A DNA stretch of 49,369 bases from DASRAP01 sp035277145 (GTDB lineage: Bacteria; Gemmatimonadota; Gemmatimonadetes; Gemmatimonadales; Gemmatimonadaceae): positions 1 to 49,369 of the forward strand of contig DATELA010000049.1 in the NCBI GenBank assembly GCA_035277145.1, written 5' to 3'. Every line of letters starts with the position of its first letter. Position 1 is the stretch's first letter. Made by a program: the position numbers and the translations under genes. Under the pieces are notes generated by a model that was given only the letters and a program-made list of their open reading frames with translations, was not told the DNA's origin and ran no database searches. Below, one piece after another: positions 16,000 to 24,191 of the stretch.

Positions 16000-18717
16000 A
16001 TGAACCGACGTGTAACGCAGCTCGCAATCCTCCTCGGCGCCGGCGCTGCAGGCTGGGCATGCAGCGCGGGTCAACAGGCTCAACCGGCGGCATCGCCGCC
16101 TCCAGTCGCGCAGACACCGGCGCCGACCGCTGGTCGCGGCGCAGGTGCTCCTCCCCAAACGCCTCCGGCCGATCCGGACACGACGGGCGCGCCAGCAGGT
16201 GGCGGCGGTGGTGGTGGTGGCGGCGGACGTGGTGGTCAGGGCGGCCGAGGCGGCCAAGGCGCCGGTGGAGGCGATCCGGTTCCACAACCATATAACACGG
16301 TCGTTCGCGGTCAGGGCCTCGTCACCAAGAACGGCATGGTGAAGACGCACCTGATCGGCACGCGCTTGCTGTTCGAAGTTCCGCGCTCGCTGTACGGCAA
16401 AGACATCCTGCTCGTCCAGCAAATCGCGCAGACGACGCTCGGTCAGGGCTACGGCGGTCAGTCACTCGGCCGTCGCGTCGTTCGCTTCGAACGCCGCGGC
16501 AACAAGCTGCTGCTGCAGAGCATCGACTTCAGCATGGTCGCCGATCCGAGCTTGCCGATCGCGCAGGCCGTGCAATCGGCGAACGTTCCGCAGATCGTCG
16601 CTGCGTACGACATCGCAGCGTTCGGTCCTGATTCAGCGGCTGTTGTCGATGTCACGCCGACGTTCACATCACCGCCGCCGGAACTCACGCCGACGTCGCG
16701 CATTCCTGGACAGATCGACGCGCGCCGCACGTGGGTGAATGAAGCGCTGACGTTCCCGACCAACACGGATGTTCGCGCGACGATCACAATTGCGGCCGGT
16801 GGCCGTGGCGGTGGCGGACGCGGCGGTGAAGACGATCCGGCGCCGGGTGGCGGACGTGGCGGTGGTGGTGCGCCGGCGGCGTCGTCGACGATCGTGATGC
16901 ACTGGAGCTTCCTCAAGTTGCCCGATCCGGCGATGCGTCCGCGTTTGTTCGATTCGCGCGTCGGATATTTCTCGAACACGCGTCTCGATCTTGGCGAATC
17001 CGATCTGCGCACGGAAAACCTGCGCTACATCGTTCGCTGGCGTCTCGAGAAGAAAGATCCGAACGCAGCAATTTCCGATCCGGTCAAGCCAATCGTTTAC
17101 TACGTCGATCCTGCGACGCCGAAGGAATGGGTACCGTGGGTGAAGCGCGGCATCGAGTCGTGGCAGATTGCGTTCCGCGAAGCGGGGTTCAGCAACGCGA
17201 TCGTTGCACGAGAAGCGCCGACGCCGCAGGAAGATCCCGATTGGCGTCCGGAAGATGCGCGTTACTCGGTGATTCGCTGGTTGCCGTCGACGACGCAGAA
17301 CGCGAGCGGACCGAACGTGAACGATCCGCGCACGGGTGAGATTCTGGAGTCGGACATCCAGATGCACCACAACGTGCTCAACCTTGGCAACAGCTGGTAC
17401 TTCACGCAGGCTGGTGCGGCTGATCCGCGCGCGCAGAAGTGGCCGCTCCCGCAGGATCTCGCGGGCCGTTTGCTGCAGTACGTCGTCGCGCACGAAGTCG
17501 GTCACACGCTCGGCATGCAGCACAACATGAAAGGCAGCGGCACGTATCCTGTTGATTCGCTCCGCAGCAAGACGTGGGTCGCGAAGATGGGACACACGCC
17601 GTCGATCATGGACTACTCGCGTTTCAATTATGTCGCGCAGCCTGAAGACGGCATCGATCCGCAGTATTTGATTCCGGACATCGGTCCGTACGACAAGTGG
17701 TTCATCAAGTGGGGTTATGCTCCACTTCCGCAGGCGCGCACACCGTTCGATGAAGTTGCGTTGCTGTCGAATTGGTCGAAGATGCAGGACACGATTCCGT
17801 GGCTGCGCTTCAGCACGAGCGATGCCGCGGGCACCGATCCGCATGACAACACGGAAGCCGTTGGCGACAACGATCCGGTGAAGGCGGCGGAACTCGGCCA
17901 GCGCAATCTCAAGCGCATTCTCGGTTACATCATTCCGGCGACGACTGGTCCGAACAAAACGCTCGAAGCGCTCGAAGAGCGTTACAGCGCAGTGGTCGGC
18001 CAGTGGACGACGGAAATGCGTCACGTGACGACGGTGATCGGCGGTGCGGAGTCGCAGGAGAAATGGGCCGATCAGCCGGGTGCGCGTTTCACGCCAATGA
18101 CGCGTGCGCGTCAGAAGGAAGCGGTGGCGTTCCTGCAGCAGAATGTTTTCAAGACGCCGATCTTCTTTGCGGACACGACGATTCTTCGCCGCATTGAGCC
18201 GCAGGGCATGCTACAGCGCATCAACAATGCGCAGAACGGCATTCTCAATTCACTGCTCGACGCCGGTAAGATGGCGCGACTGGTTGAATTCGAAGCGCTG
18301 TCGGGCCGCCCGGCGAACGCGTATCCGCTCACGGAATTCGTGACGGACGTGCGCAATGGAATCTGGAGTGAGTTGAACGATCAGTCGGTGCGCGTGGATG
18401 CGTATCGTCGCGCGCTGCAACGTTCGTATCTCAACACGGTTCGTTCACGCATTGCTCCGCCCGCTGCGCCAGCCGGTGCACCGGCAGGTGGCGGTGGTGG
18501 ACGCGGCGGCCGTGGTGGTGGTGTCGGTGGCAACACCGACGTGCGCGGTGTGTTGCGCGGTGAGTTGCGTGCGCTCGATGCGCAGATTGTTCAGGCGCTT
18601 CGTCGCACGACGGACCGTGCATCGCGGTTGCACCTCGAAGATGCGCGCACGGAAATCGCGGACATTCTCAAGGGCAAGACGGGAGAAGGAGAGGTTGGAG
18701 GGCCGATACAGCAGTAG
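16000..18717 (+). CDS. Secreted zinc metalloprotease (DUF5117/DUF4953-like)
   Basis: A 905-residue exported protein. A signal or lipoprotein peptide ending near WAC (residue 20) is followed by a Pro/Ala linker and a Gly/Arg-rich run at about residues 65-92. The catalytic motif HEVGHTLGMQHN starts at residue 498 (two zinc His, catalytic Glu and a third His in the metzincin pattern), and PSIMDYSRFNYVAQPEDG provides the Met-turn. The large conserved region matches the DUF5117-DUF4953 type of predicted zinc-dependent peptidase. Two further Gly/Arg tracts lie near residues 267-290 and 827-845. ATG 16000 is chosen because it begins the signal sequence; the frame stays open upstream across dinB. An intrinsic terminator follows. 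Confidence 0.9.
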   Translation: MNRRVTQLAILLGAGAAGWACSAGQQAQPAASPPPVAQTPAPTAGRGAGAPPQTPPADPDTTGAPAGGGGGGGGGGRGGQGGRGGQGAGGGDPVPQPYNTVVRGQGLVTKNGMVKTHLIGTRLLFEVPRSLYGKDILLVQQIAQTTLGQGYGGQSLGRRVVRFERRGNKLLLQSIDFSMVADPSLPIAQAVQSANVPQIVAAYDIAAFGPDSAAVVDVTPTFTSPPPELTPTSRIPGQIDARRTWVNEALTFPTNTDVRATITIAAGGRGGGGRGGEDDPAPGGGRGGGGAPAASSTIVMHWSFLKLPDPAMRPRLFDSRVGYFSNTRLDLGESDLRTENLRYIVRWRLEKKDPNAAISDPVKPIVYYVDPATPKEWVPWVKRGIESWQIAFREAGFSNAIVAREAPTPQEDPDWRPEDARYSVIRWLPSTTQNASGPNVNDPRTGEILESDIQMHHNVLNLGNSWYFTQAGAADPRAQKWPLPQDLAGRLLQYVVAHEVGHTLGMQHNMKGSGTYPVDSLRSKTWVAKMGHTPSIMDYSRFNYVAQPEDGIDPQYLIPDIGPYDKWFIKWGYAPLPQARTPFDEVALLSNWSKMQDTIPWLRFSTSDAAGTDPHDNTEAVGDNDPVKAAELGQRNLKRILGYIIPATTGPNKTLEALEERYSAVVGQWTTEMRHVTTVIGGAESQEKWADQPGARFTPMTRARQKEAVAFLQQNVFKTPIFFADTTILRRIEPQGMLQRINNAQNGILNSLLDAGKMARLVEFEALSGRPANAYPLTEFVTDVRNGIWSELNDQSVRVDAYRRALQRSYLNTVRSRIAPPAAPAGAPAGGGGGRGGRGGGVGGNTDVRGVLRGELRALDAQIVQALRRTTDRASRLHLEDARTEIADILKGKTGEGEVGGPIQQ

Positions 18718-18742
18718 GGTTTGGCCAATAGGGTTTGGCCAA
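18715..18742 (+). repeat. Perfect 14-bp direct repeat covering the metalloprotease stop
   Basis: TAGGGTTTGGCCAA occurs twice without a gap (18715-18728 and 18729-18742); the first TAG is the stop codon of the metalloprotease. The length equals that of the 14-bp repeat family elsewhere, but the sequence is unrelated. Confidence 0.85.
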
Positions 18743-18755
18743 TGGAGAAGGAGAA

Positions 18756-18787
18756 CGGGGGCCGCGGAAACGCGGCCCCCGTTTTTT
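18756..18787 (+). terminator. Rho-independent terminator after the metalloprotease
   Basis: A perfect 11-bp stem CGGGGGCCGCG/CGCGGCCCCCG closes a GAAA tetraloop and is followed directly by six T residues (18782-18787). It lies about 40 bp past the metalloprotease stop on the plus strand and is the clearest intrinsic terminator in the window. Confidence 0.95.
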
Positions 18788-18832
18788 CGACTGCGGCAAC
18801 TCAGGCGCTACGCGCCGGCCCGCTGCGCCACG

Positions 18833-19084
18833 CTAGAGCGTTAAGCGTTCTCGCTTCACGCCGGCATTGACGTACGCAAGCCACACGGCCGCGGCAGCAG
18901 GTATCGCTGCGCCAATCACCGCAGCCGCGATGCTCCTCGCCCACTGAGCCGCAAACCAACCCGCGACTCCCCCGAGTAGAAATCCGTGCCGGAGCGAGGC
19001 GCGGACCGCCCGCTGACTAAGCCCCTCCAACGCACTTACTGCGTCGCTCATTCTCCGTAAGTCTTTCACGCCGAAATCGTTCAT
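18833..19084 (-). CDS. Small membrane protein, unknown function
   Basis: 83 residues. A charged amphipathic N terminus (NDFGVKDLRRMSDAVSALEGL) precedes two hydrophobic stretches, HGFLLGGVAGWFAAQWA and IAAAVIGAAIPAAAAVWLAYV. The ATG at 19084 has GAGGAAGG four to five bases upstream, which supports translation and this start. Last in a minus-strand run of small genes. No family recognised. Confidence 0.65.
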   Translation of the reverse strand: MNDFGVKDLRRMSDAVSALEGLSQRAVRASLRHGFLLGGVAGWFAAQWARSIAAAVIGAAIPAAAAVWLAYVNAGVKRERLTL

Positions 19085-19191
19085 AGCCCTTCCTCGGATT
19101 AAGCGGCACACACCGCAGGTGACTGCGGGAACGTGTCGTGGAAAAGCGGCCTTGTTGTTGCTCTCACAAATACTTCATGATCGCGCAATAC

Positions 19192-19647
19192 CTACCGTGT
19201 CCGCCGACACAGGTAAGACCCGAATTCCACCAGGCAATCGATGGGGACTTTGAGCAGTATTGCAAGCCTCGCCTGCTCTGAAGCGGTGAGCGATTTCGCG
19301 ATGGGATCGCCGTCCCTCCAGTACCGCACAAACCCCGGCCCGACCTCAAGTCCGACGGCAGCACCATCGGCGCGGCGAAACCCGATGCGCGCGGCGGCCG
19401 CCCCGCTGGCTGACGGCCATTGTCGACGCCACCCTTCTCGGCTGCCAACGAAGAAATCAACGACTGCCTTGACCTCCGCCGGGTCCGAAAGCGCGCTGAC
19501 AGTGTCGATGGCGTTACGAATAACGTAAGCCGTCTGCGCGCCCGCGAGCTGCTCCGTTGGAGGAACGGACGCACAACCAAGCGTCACGCCCCCGACGAGG
19601 GCACCTAACCACGAGACATGAACTCGCCGCCAACGATTGTCGCGCAT
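19192..19647 (-). CDS. Putative lipoprotein, unknown function
   Basis: 151 residues. After a basic start (RDNRWRRVHVSW) the segment LGALVGGVTLGC ends in a usable lipobox (T-L-G-C), so the mature protein would be lipid-anchored. The rest (SVPPTEQLAGAQTAYVIRNAIDTVSALSD... VLLKVPIDCLVEFGSYLC-like ending) is a helical domain with two late Cys residues and no family I recognise. ATG 19647 is selected because it places the lipobox at the correct distance; the frame is open further upstream but would overlap the next gene. Confidence 0.65.
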   Translation of the reverse strand: MRDNRWRRVHVSWLGALVGGVTLGCASVPPTEQLAGAQTAYVIRNAIDTVSALSDPAEVKAVVDFFVGSREGWRRQWPSASGAAAARIGFRRADGAAVGLEVGPGFVRYWRDGDPIAKSLTASEQARLAILLKVPIDCLVEFGSYLCRRTR

Positions 19648-19720
19648 TGGTTCCGCCCTGGTACAGGCTCGCATGGGAGCTCCGGTAACGTATGGGTGAG
19701 CACCCCGGGACATTGCCCAC

Positions 19721-20011
19721 CTAGCCTTCCTGTTGGTCGGTCTCGGACCTGTCCGCGGCGTGCTGTTCGCGGTCCCATTCCGCATAGCCGTAAAGCGCCG
19801 CAGCGAGCACGCCAACAAGGAGCGGAATCCAAAGGCTCATCACGGCCTCAGGAGAAATCCAGTCCCACAATGAACTCGGACGGAACCCCAAAACGACCGC
19901 CACAACGAGGCTAACCGGCACACCAATGCGCAGAGCCCGTTCACGCCACACAAAGCGGCGCCTCCCCAGTTCGCGCATCTCGTCCCACTTCTCGCGGCGA
20001 GACCAGCTCAT
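19721..20011 (-). CDS. Small two-segment membrane protein, unknown function
   Basis: 96 residues. A strongly charged N terminus (SWSRREKWDEMRELGRRRFVWRERAL) leads to two membrane segments, IGVPVSLVVAVVLGF and VMSLWIPLLVGVLAAALYGYA, and ends in an acidic tail (EWDREQHAADRSETDQQEG). The ATG is one base after the stop of a 32-codon reading frame, suggesting an operon. No family recognised. Confidence 0.6.
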   Translation of the reverse strand: MSWSRREKWDEMRELGRRRFVWRERALRIGVPVSLVVAVVLGFRPSSLWDWISPEAVMSLWIPLLVGVLAAALYGYAEWDREQHAADRSETDQQEG

Positions 20012-20012
20012 G

Positions 20013-20111
20013 TCATTCGCACCGCATCGCGGCTACCGGTGGGAGGTTCGTGGTCACTGTAAATGCCTGCTTGAGCACGTTGCTGTCCTCCTCGTTCGCT
20101 ATCGCGTACAT
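20013..20111 (-). CDS. Possible 32-residue peptide gene
   Basis: ATG 20111 opens a 32-codon frame (MYAIANEEDSNVLKQAFTV...) that stops one base before the ATG at 20011. AAAGG lies about nine bases upstream. The only support is the tight spacing to its neighbour and the plausible ribosome site, so it may be no more than a leader peptide or chance. Confidence 0.3.
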   Translation of the reverse strand: MYAIANEEDSNVLKQAFTVTTNLPPVAAMRCE

Positions 20112-20195
20112 GAATAGTCGCCTTTCTGCGTGCGACGCAATTAATGCATACGGAACGATTGACGGCTCAGTGGCTCGTACCGACGAGGTTTGAGC

Positions 20196-20546
20196 CTAGT
20201 AAACCGTCAGCGCACTCCAGTCAGGTGACATCAAGTCGTCCTCGGCCCATCGGAGGATTTCGAGTTCCAACAAACGTCTGTTTTGATCACAGTACATCGT
20301 CACGGTCACGTCCACGCCATCAACGTCTTTCGTGACACCCTCCACAGGAAACGCTCGCTGGCCGCGATACGGTGGGCGCGTGTAGTCGGCAAGGTGGAAC
20401 ACAAACCGCGCCCCATCAACCGACGCTCGCTCGATGGTCGCGTTCGCGATGTCGCGTAGCACCTGTGACCGATCCGGTTCGTCGAGGCGCGACGCGAGCA
20501 CGTTCACCACGTCGCGTACGAATGCGAGCGATTGATCTTTATCCAC
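20196..20546 (-). CDS. Small soluble protein, weakly DUF6984-like
   Basis: 116 residues, starting with GTG and acidic overall. The C-terminal part GVDVTVTMYCDQNRRLLELEILRWAEDDLMSPD recalls the strand pair of the DUF6984 group (polypeptide ending in ...L.ELD.WK.DF), but the match is by eye and weak. The start lies three bases after the stop of a 21-codon frame. Function unknown; it belongs to the small-gene run on the minus strand. Confidence 0.55.
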   Translation of the reverse strand: MDKDQSLAFVRDVVNVLASRLDEPDRSQVLRDIANATIERASVDGARFVFHLADYTRPPYRGQRAFPVEGVTKDVDGVDVTVTMYCDQNRRLLELEILRWAEDDLMSPDWSALTVY

Positions 20547-20549
20547 CAG

Positions 20550-20615
20550 TCAACCGAGCGCGATTGCAGCCGCAACCGCCAACCATCCGAGTACCCGGTC
20601 AATCGTTTCGCTCAT
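20550..20615 (-). CDS. Possible 21-residue membrane peptide gene
   Basis: ATG 20615 encodes MSETIDRVLGWLAVAAAIALG, an amphipathic start followed by one short hydrophobic helix. GGAG lies six bases upstream, a good ribosome site, and the stop is three bases before the next start. This supports a translated small protein at the head of the run, but its size makes chance possible. Confidence 0.4.
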   Translation of the reverse strand: MSETIDRVLGWLAVAAAIALG

Positions 20616-20692
20616 CGCACACTCCAGTTCGTGCGACTAAGATGACGCCAGGTCAACCTCGCGCAAACCCCAATGGCCACGCCGTGCCGCCC

Positions 20693-21325
20693 ATGTTAGT
20701 CGAAGCCGCGATCGACACGCTCGACGACGCCGCGCGCTCCGTTGCCGAAGGCGCTCGGCGCCTCGAAGTCTGCGCATCGCTCGATGTAGGCGGACTCACA
20801 CCGTCACTCGAGTTATTGCACGGATGTTTGCAACTCAGCGTGCCGTGCGTCGCAATGGTTCGGCCCCGTGCCGGCAGCTACATGCTCGACGACGGGGAGT
20901 TCGAGCGATTGTGCGCAGATGCATCTGAGATGTTGAGCGGCGGCGCACACGGCGTCGTATTCGGCATGCTTCGCGATGATCGCACAATTGACGCCGACGA
21001 TGTGCGCACCGTCGTGCGCATCGCCGAGAATGCCGAAACGATTTTTCACCGCGCGTTCGATGATACACCCGATGCATTTGCGGCGCTCGAGACGTTGATC
21101 GAGTGCGGTGTCACCCGCGTGTTGACGTCCGGGCATTCGAAGACGGCAATTGAAGGTGCGGACGAGATTCGTAGACTCGTCACCCACGCCAACGGGCGGA
21201 TCGAGATCCTCCCCGGAGGCGGCGTGCGCGCGCCACACGCGCGCGAACTCGTCGCGCGAACCGGAGTGACGCAACTGCACGCGCGCGGCACACCGCGCGT
21301 GGTGGCCGACCTCTTGGCGGTTTGA
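20693..21325 (+). CDS. cutC: CutC family protein
   Basis: About 210 residues of the CutC TIM-barrel family, named for copper homeostasis though the biochemical role is unsettled. Family signatures seen are the N-terminal LVEAAIDTLDDAARSVAEGARRLEVCASLDVGGLTPS, PCVAMVRPRAGSY, GVVFGMLRDD, TIFHRAFDD, CGVTRVLTSGHSKTA and ILPGGGVRAPHARELVARTGVTQLHARG. The start at 20693 (MLVEAAI) matches the usual family N terminus; ATG 20642 would add 17 unrelated residues. Neither has a clear ribosome site. The gene precedes a PPOX-class protein by 32 bp. Confidence 0.9.
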   Translation: MLVEAAIDTLDDAARSVAEGARRLEVCASLDVGGLTPSLELLHGCLQLSVPCVAMVRPRAGSYMLDDGEFERLCADASEMLSGGAHGVVFGMLRDDRTIDADDVRTVVRIAENAETIFHRAFDDTPDAFAALETLIECGVTRVLTSGHSKTAIEGADEIRRLVTHANGRIEILPGGGVRAPHARELVARTGVTQLHARGTPRVVADLLAV

Positions 21326-21357
21326 CAACACATGCGACATCGATAGAGTAACGCACT

Positions 21358-21975
21358 ATGGCCACTTTCTATCACGACGGTAATCGCTCGCTGCAGGACC
21401 GATTCGACACGCGCCGCCTTGCCGACCGGCTCGAACAAGCCACGGTACACGACGAATTCGACGCGCACGACGTGGCGTTCATTGAATCGCTCGACATGTT
21501 CTTTCTCGCCACCGTCAATCAACACGGTCACGCGAACTGTTCGTACAAGGGCGGCGAACCGGGATTCGTCCGCGTGATCGACGAGCGCACGCTCGCGTTC
21601 CCGAACTATGACGGGAACGGGATGTATATGTCGATGGGCAACGTGGTCGCGACGGCGCAGGTCGGCATGCTCTTCATCGACTTCCAGCACCAGTTTCGGA
21701 TGCGCGTAAACGGCGAAGCATCGATCGAGGCGAACGATCCATTGATGGCGCGCTATCCCGAGGCGCAGTTCGTCGTGCGCGTGCGCGCGCGCGAGATCTT
21801 TCCGAACTGTCCGCGCTACATCCACAAATACAAACTCGTCGCGCGGTCGCGCTTCGTTCCCAATCAAGCGTGCGATACGCCCGTACCGTCGTGGAAGAAG
21901 GGCGATTGGGTGTCTGATGTGCTACCAAAGAAGGACGTTGCGCGCGGCGACGATCGCGAGGTGCTGGATCGCTAG
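21358..21975 (+). CDS. Pyridoxamine 5'-phosphate oxidase family (PPOX-class) flavoprotein
   Basis: 205 residues. DVAFIESLDMFFLATVNQHGHANCSYKGGEPGFVRV is the FMN-binding start of the split-barrel PPOX class; LAFPNYDGNGMYMSMGNVV and VGMLFIDF follow. The C-terminal NCPRYIHKYKLV resembles the predicted flavin-nucleotide-binding proteins with that tail. The physiological substrate cannot be read. It starts 32 bp after cutC and ends 55 bp before the membrane peptidase, all on the plus strand. Confidence 0.87.
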   Translation: MATFYHDGNRSLQDRFDTRRLADRLEQATVHDEFDAHDVAFIESLDMFFLATVNQHGHANCSYKGGEPGFVRVIDERTLAFPNYDGNGMYMSMGNVVATAQVGMLFIDFQHQFRMRVNGEASIEANDPLMARYPEAQFVVRVRAREIFPNCPRYIHKYKLVARSRFVPNQACDTPVPSWKKGDWVSDVLPKKDVARGDDREVLDR

Positions 21976-22030
21976 CCGCAGCGGCCCGCGCGCCGTGAAG
22001 CCTGCGCGCCCCAGGGCCCGTAAGAAGCGC

Positions 22031-22753
22031 ATGACCACCAGCGCCATCGCGAAGCGGCTCGAACAGCTTCGGGACCAGGTCAAAGCACAGTTTCGCCCGC
22101 GCGCGACGCAACGCCGGCGCGCGCGCAAACCCGTCGCGTGGCAAACGATCGCGCTCGGCGTCACGAAGGTGCTCGTCATCGCCTGCCTGCCCTTCATTAT
22201 GTATGTGCGGGCGTCGGTGTTTTTCTACCACGCACTCGGCGGCGCGCCGTGGATCGCCGTTGCCGGCGGCATGTTCCTCACGCTGGTGGTCGTCGTGGCG
22301 TACGCGACATGGCTGGCGCACGGCGTGTTCGGCAAGGAAACCGCGGTGCGCATCGCGCGCAGTGTGGTCGCACCAATTGTTGGCGCGTGGCTTGTGTATT
22401 CCCTGATCTTTCTCGCGCGCGTCAACGCAAAAACTGACGACGTGCAGGACTGGTACTCGTCCCTTCACCCTGTGCTTCGGGTGGCCGTATCGACCGCGAT
22501 CATTCTCGATCGCGACATGGTGATCACGGACATGCAGCGCGTCGCGGCGGACTACAAGCGCATCGGACTACCGGTGAACCGACGCACACGGCACTACGTG
22601 CAGAGCGACGGCTGGGTGCACGCGGTGGACCTGCGCACGAACGGTCGCGGTGAAATACGCAATCGGATGCTGCAGCTGTACTTCTGGTCCATGGGGTTCT
22701 CGACACAGCGGCACGTCGGACGTGGGGATCATTTGCATGTGCAGCTGCGTTAG
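22031..22753 (+). CDS. Membrane-anchored M15-like peptidase domain protein
   Basis: 240 residues. A basic cytosolic start (about 1-36) is followed by three membrane segments near 41-60, 73-97 and 108-129. A C-terminal domain follows with LDRDMVITDMQRVAADYKRIGL, RHYVQSDGWVHAVDLR (His188, His197, Asp200) and HVGRGDHLHVQL (His234, His236). The His...A-V-D and D-H-L-H-V elements recall the zinc site of M15/Hedgehog-type D-Ala-D-Ala carboxypeptidases, but the His-Asp spacing is longer than the usual S-x-H-x-x-G-x-A-x-D. Cell-wall hydrolase activity is therefore a guess. Start ATG 22031 is chosen because upstream in-frame residues overlap the PPOX gene. Confidence 0.65.
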   Translation: MTTSAIAKRLEQLRDQVKAQFRPRATQRRRARKPVAWQTIALGVTKVLVIACLPFIMYVRASVFFYHALGGAPWIAVAGGMFLTLVVVVAYATWLAHGVFGKETAVRIARSVVAPIVGAWLVYSLIFLARVNAKTDDVQDWYSSLHPVLRVAVSTAIILDRDMVITDMQRVAADYKRIGLPVNRRTRHYVQSDGWVHAVDLRTNGRGEIRNRMLQLYFWSMGFSTQRHVGRGDHLHVQLR

Positions 22754-22770
22754 ACCGACTCACAACCTGC

Positions 22771-22934
22771 ATGTGCGTCAGACGGACTGCGTCAGACGGA
22801 CTGCGTCAAACGGACTGCGTCAGCGTGACGGCGTTATTGCAACAACGTGGTTCGACTGACGCCGTTCGCATGACGCCGTTCGTGTGACGCCTTTCGTATG
22901 ACGCCTTTCGTATGACGCCTTTCGTATGACGCCC
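22771..22934. repeat. 14-bp tandem repeats in two inverted arms (site E)
   Basis: Four left units (22771-22826; GACTGCGTCAGACG type) and five and a half right units in the opposite orientation (22857-22934; TGACGCCGTTCGCA, then TGACGCCTTTCGTA three times) are separated by a 30-base joint. The block spans the gap between two convergent genes and its last unit touches the stop codon of the Gfo/Idh/MocA gene. It is well placed to act as a bidirectional terminator or mRNA 3'-end hairpin (inference). Confidence 0.92.
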
Positions 22935-24191
22935 TCAGTCTTTCCCCGGATTCCATGTCCCTTTCGCCACTTTGGGAATAAACGAATCCAAATCTTTCCC
23001 CGGAAACTCGACTGTTCTTCCCGTCTGCGCGCTCTGATACGCCGTCATCAGCAACTTCACCACTTCAACTCCATCCACAAACGTGAGCAACGGCGTCTTC
23101 TCTTTCCCCAGGAAGTAGCGAACGAAGTGCCGATCCTCGGCTTCGTATCCGTACGCCGCCCACTCTTCCGGCACCACCGGCATCACGCCCTGCTCAGCAT
23201 TCTGCTTCTCGACCAAATCTTCGCCCGCCTTGCCGGTCACTTCGCGCGAGAAGAAGCACTGCAGGCCACTGTCGAGCGAATTCCACTTCATTGAATACTC
23301 GGGGCCGAGTAGCTCAGCAGAGAGACGCAGACCCGCGCCGACGAAACTCCACGACGTGGTCGCTTCGCCGAGCACCGTCTGACCGTCGCTCGTCTCGAAC
23401 TCGATGGTGACGCTCGCGAAATCTTCCGCCGGTGCTTTCGTGTAGTCGACTTCGGCACCCATCATGGTCTTGAGCCGCTTTGCGTACTTCGACTGTGACC
23501 ACTTGAGCGATGCAATGTGTGCGGTCACGCGTTTCGGCTTCACGCTCGAGCGCGGCGCGCCGGGTTTCGTAAGCAAATGGCGCACGACTTCCACCGAGTG
23601 ACACATCATGTCGTTCAACACGCCACCGCCCTGCAGCTTGCCTTGCCAGAACCAGGGCATGTGCGGACCGCTGTGCTCTTCCGCCGCGCGCGCGAGATAC
23701 GGACGTCCCGTTGTAGCAGCGCCACGCGCCCAGATGAGATTGCGCCCCCACTCGACGTGCGGCGCAAACAACTGATTCTCCAAATAGCCGTGCTTGAGTC
23801 CAGCGCGTTTCACGAGCGACAGTACGCGCGTCGCTTCCGCAACATTTCTCGCGAGCGGCTTCTCGCACGCGATCCCGATCAGCTCGCCCTTGCCGCGGCG
23901 CACCGCCGAACAGATTTCTTCGACGTTCTCGATGCGCGCGTGATTGGGTCCGCACAACCAGATCGCGTGAATGCGCGGATCGGCGACCATGTCGGTGATG
24001 GTTGCATACGCTTTGCAATCGCCGAGTCCGAGCTGGCGGGCGAACTGCGCAGTGCCCGCGGCGTTCTTCGCGTTAGGGCTCCAAACGCCGAGGACGTCCG
24101 CATCGCGAACGCCCTCGAAACCGCGCATGTGAAAGCGGGCGTTGAATCCGGAACCGACGAATCCAACGCCAAGACGTGCTGGGGTCTTCAA
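22935..24191 (-). CDS. Gfo/Idh/MocA family oxidoreductase
   Basis: About 418 residues. The N-terminal Rossmann motif GVGFVGSGFNARFHMRGF and the family signature ACEKPLARN are present, and HGYLENQLFAPHV and GGGVLNDMMCHSVEVVRHL follow in the C-terminal substrate domain. Members oxidise or reduce sugar or cyclitol hydroxyls with NAD(P), often at C3 of glycosides. The start is TTG 24191, overlapping the preceding stop as TTGA, so it is coupled to the gluconate-dehydrogenase-subunit-3-like gene. No signal peptide, so it acts in the cytosol, downstream of periplasmic oxidation if the cluster works as a pathway (inference). Confidence 0.92.
   Translation of the reverse strand: MKTPARLGVGFVGSGFNARFHMRGFEGVRDADVLGVWSPNAKNAAGTAQFARQLGLGDCKAYATITDMVADPRIHAIWLCGPNHARIENVEEICSAVRRGKGELIGIACEKPLARNVAEATRVLSLVKRAGLKHGYLENQLFAPHVEWGRNLIWARGAATTGRPYLARAAEEHSGPHMPWFWQGKLQGGGVLNDMMCHSVEVVRHLLTKPGAPRSSVKPKRVTAHIASLKWSQSKYAKRLKTMMGAEVDYTKAPAEDFASVTIEFETSDGQTVLGEATTSWSFVGAGLRLSAELLGPEYSMKWNSLDSGLQCFFSREVTGKAGEDLVEKQNAEQGVMPVVPEEWAAYGYEAEDRHFVRYFLGKEKTPLLTFVDGVEVVKLLMTAYQSAQTGRTVEFPGKDLDSFIPKVAKGTWNPGKD

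Noticed and set aside
19017..20060. Prophage remnant in the small-gene run
   Set aside because: Small membrane and lipoprotein frames could be holin/spanin-like, but no structural, integrase or lysin gene is nearby and no sequence motif supports it.
22935..24191. A longer Gfo/Idh/MocA protein starting near 24527
   Set aside because: The extra part overlaps the Tat protein in another frame and lies before the Rossmann motif; TTG 24191 gives the expected family start.
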